Source: Liriodendron chinense
Taxonomy: Eukaryota; Streptophyta; Magnoliopsida; Magnoliales; Magnoliaceae
Direction of reading: 5' to 3'
Length of the DNA stretch: 64,000 bases
Assembly (NCBI GenBank): GCA_003013855.2
Contig: PVNU02000853.1
Location: 2,914,001-2,978,000, forward strand
The position numbers and the translations under genes are program-made. Shown here in pieces: positions 11,192-20,890 of this stretch (position 1 is the first letter of the stretch; each line of letters starts with the position of its first letter). The notes beneath the pieces are model-generated. The model saw nothing but the letters and a program-made list of their open reading frames with translations, searched no databases and was not told where the DNA came from.

Positions 11192-12874
11192 CCAGTAGAT
11201 TTGCTGGGGTTCTCTGGATGCCTTTCAAGCGTATGCTTTTCTTGAAGCTTGAGAGTCACCCACGCAAGCTGGTCCCCCAACGATAGTGCGAATTTCTCCC
11301 GTGGGCTCAGCGTCCTCTTGGTCAGTTTGATGATGAGGCGGTTCCTTTTGGCGAGATGAGGTCTTCGCCCTTTCTGGTGATCGATTTTTACAAGCAACAT
11401 AATCCTGGAGATGGCATTTTCGAATAAGGGCTTCGATATGGTCTCGTAGAGAGATGCAGTCCTGGGTCCTATGCCCGTGATCTTTGTGGAAGTAACAGAA
11501 CTTGCTCTTGTCTCTCTTCTCGGGATCGGATTTGATCTTTGCAGGCCACTTTACATATGGCTTATGTTTAATCTCCATTAGAACCTTTTCATGAGACCGA
11601 TTAAGAGGAGTGTAGTTATGATATTTACCGGAGTAAGGCTTCTTGGGAGAACGATCGCGTTGATCACGACGATATTTTTTATCTGCAGAAGAGGTTCCCT
11701 CTGGCTTGCGTTTCTTACCCTGTGCCCCATGGCGTGTCAATGCGACTTCTTCTGCATTGATGTACTTCTGAGCTTTGACTTGGAATTCTGCCATAGTTTT
11801 TGGTGGGCTTTTATCCAAGGCAAACCTGAATTTCTCGCTCGTTATTCCTGCTATGAGGGCTGCGAGCCCTTTTTCCTCAGTATAACCTTCAGTTTGAACG
11901 GCTTCAGCGGTGAATCGTACTGTGAACTCTTTTATCGTTTCTCCATGCTGCTGTTTTAGATTCATTAGATGGGAAGCTGGCTTCTTGACGCGGATGCTTC
12001 CCATGAATTGAGAAAGGAATATCTCCGATAACTGAGAAAAGGAGCTGATGGAACGAGGCTTTAATCCTCAGAACCACGTACGAGCTGCCTCCTTCAATGT
12101 TAGGGAAAAAGCCCTACACATGATTTCTGAACCATGTCCTTCCAACTCCATGAGGGACCTGTATGTTTCCAGGTGTTCAAGAGGGTCGCCAATACCTGTA
12201 TACGGGGTGATAACAGGCGTTCGATACTTTCTGGGTAACGGGGCTTCCATAAACTCGCTGGTGAAGGGGGATTCGGATTGATGAATCGCTGCCATGACTG
12301 CAGATGGTCGATTTGCCTGGTATCGCTGTTCCATGACATCAAAACGATTATGGATTCTTTTGAGATCTCCTTCCCATGGTAGGGTATAGCTTGATGTTTC
12401 GGCGGTGGAGCCCTGCGGTTGAGGTTGTCGAGATGAGCTAGAATGTATAGAATGTGGAGACGGCACAAGGGGATGGCTGCCAAGTGGTGGGACCTGTGGT
12501 TAGTCCATAGAATGTCTGGAAGCCACCGGTATGGGTTGCGGTGGTAAACCTTCGGAGGGTTGTCTTTGCGGTTCAGGGAAATGCTGATCAAGTCGATTCG
12601 ACAGGGCTTGAACTCCGGCATTTAGAGTCAGAAGAGTGTTTCCGAGGAAACGCAAGACATCGTCTTGATTTCCAGAGGCCTCCAATAATGGATTTGTTGA
12701 TGGCATATTCGGGGCTCCTTGAGGGATATTCGTCAACGTGGGTGGAAGAGCAGGTACGGATTCCGTCTCATCAGGCGGAGGTGGTGCCTGCCTTGAAGTC
12801 GAAGGATGAACAGCCTTTTTGGGAGGCATCGCGGAAGGATTTTGGTCGGTAGAACGATTGATTTTGATGATCAA
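11192..12874 (-). pseudogene. Element E gag
   Basis: The gag frame is the same as that of pol. A likely start is the Met of MPPKKAVHPS at 12829, since the upstream Met at 12874 precedes it without a better context. A Pro-rich leader is followed by the retrotransposon gag domain (TPYTGIGDPLEHLETYRSLM, then LTLKEAARTWF, ISSFSQLSEIFLSQF and TVRFTAEAV) and a zinc-knuckle-like CYFHKDHGHRTQDC at roughly 11460-11500. In-frame stops lie at 12500-12502 (TAA), 12068-12070 (TGA) and 11225-11227 (TGA). When active it would form the particle core and bind the genomic RNA. Confidence 0.88.
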
Positions 12875-12877
12875 GTC

Positions 12878-12896
12878 GTTCCCACAGACGGCGCCA
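12878..12896 (-). other. Primer-binding site of element E
   Basis: Minus-strand TGGCGCCGTCTGTGGGAAC starts three bases inside the 5' LTR end at 12900. The TGGCGCC opening is the form that pairs with a tRNA 3' end; I do not assign the exact tRNA. Confidence 0.75.
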
Positions 12897-12899
12897 AAC

Positions 12900-13945
12900 T
12901 GTTAATGTCAGATTTTGTAACAGGATCCTCCGGACGTTCGCCTTCTCTCCAATAGAGATTTTCTCCGTAAAACCTAAAAGAGGACAGACAGCAACTAAGG
13001 GTGGCTGGGGTCCAGCCGTTAGCCCTCCGATGCTTAAGTTAGGCCAAAGCAAGAAGAAAAGTAGCCAAGCAAAATGGGATCGAGATTAAGTATTGTGTGT
13101 ACCTTTCCCTCAATGGAGTTGTCCCTTTATATAGATCTGGAGTGGTTCAATCTGTTACGTAAGATATCGAGATCCCGCTGATCTCGTGTATGATACTGAG
13201 ATCTTGCTGATTTCATGGGATAAGATCCTCATCTTTGGAGACGAGATCTAACCCAATGACTTATTTCTGCAATCAAGTCCCTTGATGGCAATCCCTTGAG
13301 ATCCGGAACCACTCGAGAAGATAAGCCCAAAAACCGACCTATACGGGCTGCCGGTAGGCGTAGTAATAGCGCTGATCGCTCATGTAGAGGTGGAAACCGT
13401 AGTTGGAGTCATAACCACCGAAAAGGAAGGAGACGCCGATGAGACGGAAACCACCGAACTGGGTGTAGCCCTGCCTGGCATCGCAGAGGGATTGGACAAG
13501 CTGCTCGACGAGAATCGGGTGCTGGTACTGAAGGTTAAGAGGTGTAACCGCAAAAGAAAAGCTGTTCGCAAGTTGGAACATGGTCGCGAGTCCAAGTGCT
13601 TGCTCACTCTGACGTAATACCTTCCAACGACTTGTGAGAAGGTCTGCTCGCTGTTCAAGAAGGGAATCTTTGCTTCGCTTTATCTGACCATCGGCTAGGG
13701 GAGCTCGAAGCCTTGCGAATAGGTGCTCCGTATTTATCCATCCTACGACTCTCGAGCATATGATCTCGAGAGTCGGATGGGCATCCCGCACTTACCCGAT
13801 CTGCGACTCTCGATCAGATGATCTCGAGAGTTACTTCCGTACTTTCCCAATCTGCGACTCTCGATCAGATGATCTCGCGAGTCGAATGGGCGTCCGTATA
13901 CAATCTTTAATAGCTGAGCTGGTCTCCATTATTTTGTCTATAACA
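12900..13945 (-). repeat. 5' LTR of element E
   Basis: Equal in length (1046 bp) to the other LTR and nearly identical. Adjacent differences such as CCGC/CCGT, TACGAT/TATGAT and GATCCAA/GATCTAA are of the C-to-T kind. Palindromic U3 repeats are at 13747-13883 and the TATA box at 13126-13133. Confidence 0.95.
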
Positions 13946-13951
13946 TAGAGA

Positions 13952-13967
13952 CCGTACTTCGGTACGG
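13952..13967 (+). other. UUCG-tetraloop hairpin in the solo LTR (also 49778-49793)
   Basis: CCGTAC and GTACGG form a perfect 6-bp stem around TTCG, giving the C(UUCG)G tetraloop when read as plus-strand RNA. It is identical in both LTRs of the family and lies downstream of the TATA box, so it would be in the transcript. Confidence 0.65.
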
Positions 13968-14266
13968 GCAGTGTGTGGGGTGCTTAACCTCTTCCCACCC
14001 TGTAACCGTGATCCCTTACCTTGAATCTCTGGCCGCAGATCAAAAGGAGTCATTTTAGAGGAAGGAATCTTCAGATCCCCTTCTCTAACGTTTCTACGGG
14101 GTCTAGCCGACTGTAGATTCGAAGTAATTGGCTAGTGGCGACTCTGGTCTTATATAAACCCACTTAAACACATCCAGCTTAACACGACTACCAAACAAAG
14201 CCCTCGAGAACGAGGCAAGCCAGTGGCACAAATGGCGATTTCGCACTCACGCATCCTCGTCTCCAT

Positions 14267-14286
14267 CTTTTCCCGAAAGGGAAAGG
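14267..14286 (+). other. GAAA-tetraloop hairpin near the LTR 3' end (equivalent at 50093-50110)
   Basis: Here CTTTTCCC pairs with GGGAAAGG around GAAA; in the LTR of element B the stem is CTTTTCC with GGAAAAG around the same GAAA. One C and one matching G differ, so pairing is kept in both. It lies about 50-60 bp before the LTR end. Confidence 0.6.
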
Positions 14287-14340
14287 GGCGAGAAGAACGT
14301 CGTGTGGGAGCGCAGAAAATCGGCGAGGGTCCACAGTTAA

Positions 14341-14561
14341 CTTAGACTAGAACATCCTTAGCTATCCCTCTCGGTACACGGATGGATCTATCAGCGAGTT
14401 GCAATGTGGTTTTGGTGAGTTTTAATTCACCAAGACCCAATTGCTCATATAGCGAGTACGTGATCAAGTTTACGCTTGCCTATAAGTCTAGTAATGCACA
14501 CTCAATCAGGTAGTCTCCAATGATACATGAGATTGTGGGACTACCGGGATCTTTAAATTGT

Positions 14562-14592
<31 letters not shown>

Positions 14593-16449
14593 GGTCTTTT
14601 GAGTGAAAATGACACTCACTTGCTCATTTAGGAAGGTCTTTTGCTGCACATTATATTTGCGTTTAGTTATGCATAGGTCTTTTAGAAACTTAGCATAAGA
14701 GGGGATTTGTTTGATGGCATTAAGCAATGGAATGTTTATCTTGACTTGTCTAAAAATCTCTAAAATATCATGAGAGTTTGAGAGAGATTTTTGAGCGACC
14801 AATCTCGAAAGGAATGGTGCTACGGGCTTGTAAACACGTTCCGTTTCTTGTGGGGCTAAGTTAGATCCGTCCTCATCCTCAGAATTTACCGGATCATTAG
14901 GCTTGTCGGCCTTCACCGGAATAGTTTTATCAATTTGCTTACCACTTATAAGAGTGGTGACGGATTTGGCTTGCTCCATATGTTGATTGGAGAGATTAGG
15001 AATGCTTACTTCATGTACTTGCTTTGGATTGGGCTGAGGTTGGGCCGAAAAGGTCCCTTCCCTAGCATTTAAGCGTCCCTTAATCTCATCAACCGAGACT
15101 TTAAGCTCTTAGAACATTTGTTGATTCGTTTGATTGATTTGCGTTTACCTTTGCATAAACGCTTGTAAGGTGTCCTCCATTAAGAATTGAGGTGGGGTCA
15201 TGTTTTGCATTGGTGGCCCTCCTTGAGAGTTGGTAGGATTGCCCGTGGGACCATTCTTCCAATTGAAATTTAGGTGGTTCTTCCAAGTAGAATTGTACGT
15301 ATTACCCACCGGTCCATTAAAAGGCCGTTGATAACCATATGTGGCATTTGCACGTTCATGTAACACCTCTTGAAACGCAGGAATTGTAGGACAATCTTGC
15401 GTAGCGTGTAAATTGGTGAAACAAATCCCACACGTGGTCTCAATAGCTTCATTGGACTTTGAAACTCCACTCTTACTAAGTTCCATGGCCTCAATCTTCC
15501 TTGTGAGGCTGGCTAGCCTTACATTTACATCATCTTCCTCCTTGAAGATATAAATCCCTCCTTTCTCTTTTTCTTGAGTAGGCTTGGGGTTATTAGATTT
15601 ATCTGAGGAATCCCATGATTGTGCATTCTCGGCCAATATATCTAAATTACCCCATGCTTCATCTGGATTTTTGCTCATAAACTCGTCGTTGCACATCATC
15701 TCTATGAATTGACGCATATTGGAACTTAATCCATCATTGAAGAAGTTTAATATTCGCCAACTTTCGTAACCATGATGTGAGCAAGCAAGTAGGAGGTCCT
15801 TAAACCTTTCCCAACATTGGAAGAATGATTCAGTCTCTTTAGCCAAAAAATTCATTATGGCTCTTCGAAGAGTGTTCGTTTTATGAGCCGGGAAGAACTT
15901 TTTCAAGAATTCCTGGGTCATCTCGTTCCATGACCCTATCGAGTGTGGTCTAAGAGAGTGAAGCCAAGTCTTGGCTCTTTCTTTTAATGAAAAGGGGAAA
16001 AGTTTCAATTTAATGGCATCTTCTGAGACATTAGTGTATTGCAAGGTAGCCACCACTTCTTCAAATTCCTTTAAGTGCAAATATGGGCTTTTAGAGTCTA
16101 GCCGATAGAACTTTGGTATAAGTTGAATCACACCCGGCTTTATATCGATGTTTCCCCCGGTTGGTGGTAAGACCACGCACGAGGGTGTAGTTGCACAGGC
16201 CGGTTACAAGTAGTCCCGTAATGATCTCATTGGAGGAACGTTATATACCTCATTCTCTTCGACTCCCTCTTGATTTGCGTTTGTAGTTGGAGTAGGGGGG
16301 GGGGGATTCCTTAAAGGTGTTTGATCCATACTCCCCAAGCTATCACAATGCTCTTGGTATTTTCGGACTCGTCTATGGACTGATAATGGTCCAATTAGAC
16401 CACTTTTGGATTGGAGACGATTGGAGTGGTTACGTTCCCAATGGGACAT
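14341..16449 (-). pseudogene. Athila element A gag and protease N-terminal half
   Basis: One frame runs from 16449 to 14341 with stops. 16449-16204 is the N-terminal region ending in NVPPMRSLRDYL. 16176-15145 is the retrotransposon gag domain (IDIKPGVIQLIPKFY, LFPFSLKERAKTWLHSL, EMTQEFLKKFFPAHKT, CWERFKDLL) with a CGICFTNLHATQDCP knuckle. 14979-14506 is the typical linker (VYKPVAPFLSRLVAQKSLS, FRQVKINIPLLNAIKQIPSYAKFLKDLC). 14505-14341 carries the protease start, where the glycine codon of the expected DLGAS-like active site is a TAG (14480-14482). Stops at 16204, 15145 and 15109 are TAA. A CA/G-run microsatellite has grown inside the frame at about 14555-14596. The solo LTR at 14335 cuts off the rest of the protease. 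Confidence 0.9.
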
Positions 16450-16700
16450 AAATCACTCAACTAAAAACTAAACCAGTCCTAAGTCTTAAAATCTAAAATT
16501 AATCTAGAAATTGAAAATCTGCAAAAAGCACTAAGTTAGAAGGATATTACTCGATTTGCTTGAACTAGAGAAGAAATCCTATAAAACAAAACAATGTGTT
16601 AGTTCTAGGAAATCAGAAAAACCTATCTACTTCTACTTCTACAACCACTAAAACAATTTAGAACCACTATCTAAATTCCCCGACAACGGCGCCAAAAACT
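16450..16700 (-). other. Athila A 5' leader and primer-binding site
   Basis: Minus-strand TGGCGCCGTTGTCGGGG (16694-16678) is one change away from the complement of the plant tRNA-Asp 3' end, the usual Athila primer. It lies six bases inside the 5' LTR. The rest of the interval is untranslated leader with no feature I recognise. Confidence 0.85.
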
Positions 16701-18045
16701 TGTTCGCTCGCCTCAAGTGTAAGGCTGTGATGTAGTAATAAATCTCGATAAGACCGAGGTCGATCCATAGGGAATTTGAGAACAACTTCTAAGCTATTCT
16801 AGTAACTAAGATTGTAATAATTAAGGGATTCAATTGAGAGAATTATGTTAAAATAGTAATTAAGGAACTAAGGCTTTCAAGGATCCACTTGTAACAATCC
16901 CATGTCAATCCAATCAATCCAAGCATCAAACACAACTAGATTTGAAGTTCTATCTCTCATCTAGTTGGAAGATAAAGCTTTAAACACATTCAATCCCACT
17001 TAAGTTGAACTTCCAAGTTCTAGTCCCATTCAACCACATATAGCATTCGAAATCATAGCCTTCGGAGTAACAGTCATGCTTATGGACTATGGCATGCTCA
17101 AGGGTTACCATAATTCTAATCTAATCAAGCAAAACATGATAATCTGAGAGAATTGCAAGGAATCCATGTCCGAAGCACATGAACTCTCATAAAACTTCTA
17201 AAAATATCAACTTTATAAGAACTAGAACATTCAAAATTCGAACTTGAAGTAAAGCTACTTGAATCAAACTGAATTAAATATGAAATTGGCTACAAGCTTC
17301 ACCTCTCAGCCTTAGCTGAGAGATTCTAGTCGAGCATTGTCATACTACAACTAGAACTCAATGAAAAAGACATAAAAAGCATAAAAACCTAGAGTTGGGA
17401 GGGCTGCAAACACTCCATGACGGCTTCCTTCACTCCCCACAAAGTTCCTCAGCTTCTATGATGCCCTAGGAAAATACCCTAGGTGTCCTTTTATAGTGGG
17501 GAAGCTCTATTACGTCGGAATCTTCCAGAATTTGCGTAACCTTACGCACTTGCACAGAAAATCTCGGATCTCGAATTAGTAAGTTGTTGTTTACACAAGG
17601 CCGATCGGTCTTGACCGGTCGGACCTATGGGAATTGAGTCCAGCGTGCAAAATAGAGGGCCCGACCTGTTGGCCGATCGGTCTTGACCGGTCGGACCATA
17701 CTGGTCCTTGCTCCAGCGTCCAGAGAGGGGAATTGTAGGGTGGCTGACCGGTTAGGACCGGTCCCGGCTCCCATGGCCGACCAGTCAAGACTGGTCGGAC
17801 CTTTGTTTTTCAGCTTTTTTTTCTTTCTTTCCTCGTCTCTCTCTTCTACTTTCTTTCTTCTTTCTTTGGTCCTCCTTCAATCTTCATCCAATGGCTCTAA
17901 ATGGATCCTTTTGGTCACTAATTGGGCGAAGTCGCTCTCATCCCTACAATCACAAATCATGCGTTAGATGGGCCTTTTAAACATGCAAACCATGCATATA
18001 ATGTGATGTAGTGGGCTATATCATATATAAATTGGAGATTCAACA
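16701..18045 (-). repeat. 5' LTR of element A
   Basis: On the minus strand it starts TGTTGAATCTCC and ends GCGAACA, 1345 bp. Its first 100 bp and last 70 bp align with those of the element C LTRs (TTATGCATG..., GATCGACCTCGGTCTTA...CTTGAGGCGAG), which fixes both ends. The middle carries palindrome-rich GACCGGTC units (17590-17800). Confidence 0.85.
17587..17805. repeat. GACCGGTC palindrome cluster in the LTR of A
   Basis: Several copies of GGCCGATCGGTC and TTGACCGGTCGGACC occur here. Similar GACCGGTC units recur in the neighbouring copia-like LTR fragment at 18048-18223. Confidence 0.7.
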
Positions 18046-18619
18046 CAGACCGGTCGGGTGACTGGTCAGCTGTGTAACCCAGATGCACGGAAGGCCTCTC
18101 GACAGTTCCAGTGTGCCCTAGACCGGTTGGCTAACTGGTCTACAGGGGCTCCGACCGGTCGGTGGTGAGGTAAAGTCGGTGTGTTTTCTTCTTTGGACTG
18201 TTTGGTGCAAGGTGCGACCGGTCTACTGCGCATGAGTTTTTTTGCGCATTACGCGGTAATGCATAAGATGTTTCTAATTTCGAGTTGCTTGCTATATATA
18301 CATGGCATGAATCCGGGATTAGGAGTAATCCTAAGGTGTCCAAGGTTTCCTAATTGCGTTAGGAAGAGGGGAGAGGTGTTTGTGAGAGGCTTCCCCCTCT
18401 GTTTTCTTGCATGTGGGCTGTCAAGCTCTATAATCTTCTATTTATTCATAGTGGATCGCTTTGTGCCGTGGTTTTTTACCCGTTGAGGGGTTTTTCCATG
18501 TAAAATTCAGATTCTCTTGTGGTGAATGCTTGTGTGTGGTTTGCTTTTATATTGTTTCTCGTTTGATCTCGCATTACTTTGGCGTTCGTCTTCTACTTTT
18601 GCTGCTGGTTTTCCCAACA
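18046..18619 (+). repeat. Copia-like LTR, 3' part, truncated by insertion of A
   Basis: The 3' half has the features of a Ty1/copia LTR end: CTTGCTATATATACATGGCAT, TGAGAGGCTTCCCCCTCTG, GTGCCGTGGTTTTTTACCC and a terminal TTTTCCCAACA. No primer site follows, so it is the right end of an element or solo LTR whose left part would lie beyond element A. A TATATATA stretch at about 18293 may be its TATA box. Confidence 0.5.
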
Positions 18620-18623
18620 TACT

Positions 18624-18850
18624 TAGGGCTGTAAATGGGTTAGAGGACCCAATGGGGTACCTAGACCCAAACCATTTAGACCCGACCCATTTGTTAAATG
18701 GTACGAGTCTAGGTCCAAGAGCATACCCCATTGCTAAATGGGTCTGGATCTGGTTTCCTTTATATTAGGCCCGACTCGTACCCATTTTGTAAATGGGCGG
18801 GGTCTGGTTTTTGGCTAAACCTGTCCCAAACCCGACCATTTACAGCCCTA
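18624..18850. mobile_element. hAT-type MITE, 227 bp
   Basis: Terminal inverted repeats TAGGGCTGTAAATGG match in the first 15 bases at both ends. Flanks aacatact (18616-18623) and ggcatact (18851-18858) agree in 6 of 8 positions, as expected for a hAT 8-bp duplication. It has no coding capacity. It landed at the junction between the copia-like LTR and repeat R. Confidence 0.82.
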
Positions 18851-20770
18851 GGCATACTCCACCAAAACTACATGTATCATGTCAGGTAGAGAGGGGGGGG
18901 GGGGGGGGGGGGTGTGATTAAAAGAAATTGAGAAAATTACCATATTTTTCAGGGAAAGATTAGATGAAAAAGGAGGAATTTCTCTTCCATTCTTTTCTCT
19001 TCTTATGTGGGAAGACGAATGTTGCTCACCGCCAGAGGAATTGGGTGGGGCAGTTAGAACTCCTTTTGTGATCTTTTTATAAATGGTTAAAATGCCCTCT
19101 TGACAAGAATACCCTTCTAAGTTACAATTGTTTTTTTTTCTTTTTTCGATGTACAAGCATTTACAAATGAGTAAGGTGTTTATCAATTCACCCAACAACT
19201 AGGATCAAGAATCTCGGGGGCACTTTTGAGATTTGAAACGCTTGTTGGGCTTGCCCAATAGTAAAATAAGCCCTAGCTGAAATATCAGGTCATCATAATA
19301 AGGGATATGGGTTAAAGACCTGAGGTGCCCATGCAACTAGCTAACAAAGACCTGAAGTGCTCATGCAACGTGCCATGGCCTAATTAGGCTAGCATTTTGG
19401 GGCACATGTGACTTTGGTTCATTTAAATAAAGAAGAGGAGATGAAATAGCAGAGGTGTTTGGGCATTAGGAGTCTGGGGCTCTTTTCATGTTGAAGAGGA
19501 AAGGGAAGGAAAAGTGGAAAAAAAAAAGAATTTCGCTTCCTTTCTATTCTTTTTTTATGTGGGAAGAAGAATGTTGCTTGCTGTAGGAGGAATTGGGTGG
19601 AGAATGGGGACTACGGGTGCACGCCAAACCGGTGGAACTGGTTAGTTCGGATCGGTTTGGTGTGGTTTTGAAGCGCACTAGTTTTGGTTTTGGTTCCAAA
19701 AATGAAAGAACCGGTTAGTTCGGTTCGGTTCTTGGTTTGAGGTTTTGTAAAAGTAGACCAAACCGTAGAACCGAACCATAAAACCGGACCATATAACTAA
19801 ACCATGAAACCAGACCACATAACTAAACTGTGGATCCGAACCCTCGGTGTTCAACCCTAAATTGAACCCTAGGTGTTTAACCCTGGAACCAAACCCTGGG
19901 TGTTCAACACTAGAACCGAAACTGGAATCGAACCTTGGGTGTTCAACCCTAGAATCGAACCCCAGGTGTTCAACCCTCACTGTTTCATGTGGATGAGTCC
20001 ACTTAAAATTTGGATCTATCTGATTTTTTTTAATGTGGCCCACCTAAACATTGCCTGACAATAAGGATGGATGGTGTAAATCTAACGAACACATCAAGGT
20101 ATGCCCATGGTGGGCCCTGAGGTATGGATGGCCTGAATTATAAAAAAAAACCATGCAATTGGGCTAGATTATAAAAAAAAACCATACAATTGGGCTAGAT
20201 TATAAAAAGTCCAAAATCGTAGAACCGAACCGATTTTTTACGGCCCAGTTCCTATTTTCCTGAAATAGTTGGGAATGGTTTGGTTCCTATTTCACCCTAT
20301 GCAGGGCCCACTGTTCAAATGCCATTCCTAAATAAATGCTAGGGACCCTTTCAATAACACAATTCTAACTTACAATTGTTTATTTTTTTTTCATTTTTTT
20401 AATTTCTTTCAACGTACAAACATTTACAAATGAGTAAGGATAGTTTATCAATTCACCCAACAACTACCATCAAGCATCTTAAGACACTTTAGATATCAAA
20501 GACCCTTATTGAGATGGCCCAATAGCAAAATAAGCCCTTACTCAAATATCAAGCCATCATCTTGGGATACGTGTAAGGGATCCAAGGCACTCATGCAACT
20601 GGCTAATGATGAACATGTCTTGGCTAATTAGGCGAACACTTTTTGGGTTCGTGTGACTTTGACTCATTCAAACAGACAAGAGAAGAGAAATGTGAAGGAG
20701 ATGGAAAGATAAGTCTTTGGGCATTAGGAGTCTAGGTTTATATGATAAGCTAGCTTGCGAATGAGGCTTA
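18851..20770. repeat. Tandem repeat R, copies 1 and 2
   Basis: Non-coding sequence with ordered landmarks that recur downstream: a CTTATGTGGGAAG block (near 19003 and 19554), TCAATTCACCCAACAACT (19183 and 20448), and a GAATGAGGCTT block at 20761. Landmark order and spacing show a unit of about 1.25 kb repeated head to tail, with a deletion in copy 1. A poly(G) run occurs at about 18894-18912. No gene is supported here; short open frames are not conserved between copies. Confidence 0.7.
19615..20285. repeat. AACCGG-rich insertion with degenerate AACCCTAGGTGTTC tandem units
   Basis: Interrupts repeat R copy 2. It opens with GGGTGCACGCCAAACCGGT, contains several units like GAACCCTAGGTGTTCAACCCT (19830-19980), and closes with GGTTTGGTTCCTATTTCACCC. 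The ends GGGTG and CACCC are weakly inverted, so a degraded hAT-like MITE is possible. No clear target duplication was found. Confidence 0.4.
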
Positions 20771-20890
20771 TGTTGAGAATTTTGGTTTTAAAAATGTTAA
20801 AAACAAATAAAAAGTTTGAAAATTTCATTTTCCCTCCTAAAAACAAATTTGGAAAAACCAAAGAAAAAATGTGGTGTTTTCTTTAGTCCA

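Larger units (their letters stand above)
2978..13945 (-). mobile_element. Element E: complete Tat/Retand-type Ty3/gypsy retrotransposon
   Basis: Two 1046-bp LTRs (2978-4023 and 12900-13945) in direct orientation, a perfect 5-bp target duplication tagag (2973-2977 and 13946-13950), a primer site next to the right LTR and a purine tract next to the left LTR define a complete element reading on the minus strand. I count about thirteen differences between its LTRs, mostly C/T or G/A changes, so it is the youngest insertion in this nest. Gag-pol is one frame with six stops. A spliced gene lies in antisense between pol and the 3' LTR, which with the two RNase H domains places E in the Tat lineage. 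The polyprotein style (protease DTGSSADILY, RT YVDDMLVKS) suggests the Retand branch. Confidence 0.95.
1821..14335 (+). mobile_element. Solo LTR of the Tat-type family of element B, split by element E
   Basis: Starts TGTAGACACC and ends TCCACA, and matches the 5' LTR of element B (48610-50163) along its whole length once the inserted element E is removed; the two parts, 1821-2977 and 13946-14335, add up to about 1.55 kb. Flanks are gtcaa (1816-1820) and gttaa (14336-14340), a target duplication with one change. No internal Tat sequence adjoins it, so it is a solo LTR left by LTR-LTR recombination. It carries a GTCAA-rich array (2031-2195), a palindromic motif (2245-2272), a TATA box (2307-2314), an internal 89-bp direct repeat and two stable hairpins near its 3' end. 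Confidence 0.93.
1..18045 (-). mobile_element. Element A: Athila-type Ty3/gypsy retrotransposon, 5' portion, interrupted
   Basis: The element reads on the minus strand from a 5' LTR (16701-18045) through a primer site, gag, protease, reverse transcriptase and RNase H, and leaves the window at the left edge, so integrase and the 3' LTR are not seen. The Athila assignment rests on the Asp-tRNA type primer site, the gag opening with an NVPPMRSLRDYL-like motif, the conserved gag-to-protease linker and the FMDDFSVFG form of the RT active site. It is interrupted inside the protease by a solo LTR that carries a further element (1821-14335). Coding parts are full of stops and frameshifts, so it is dead. 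Confidence 0.88.

Noticed and set aside
18244..18265. Perfect palindrome GCATTAC-GCG-GTAATGC considered as a site
   Set aside because: A single short inverted repeat in an LTR fragment with no conservation to test.
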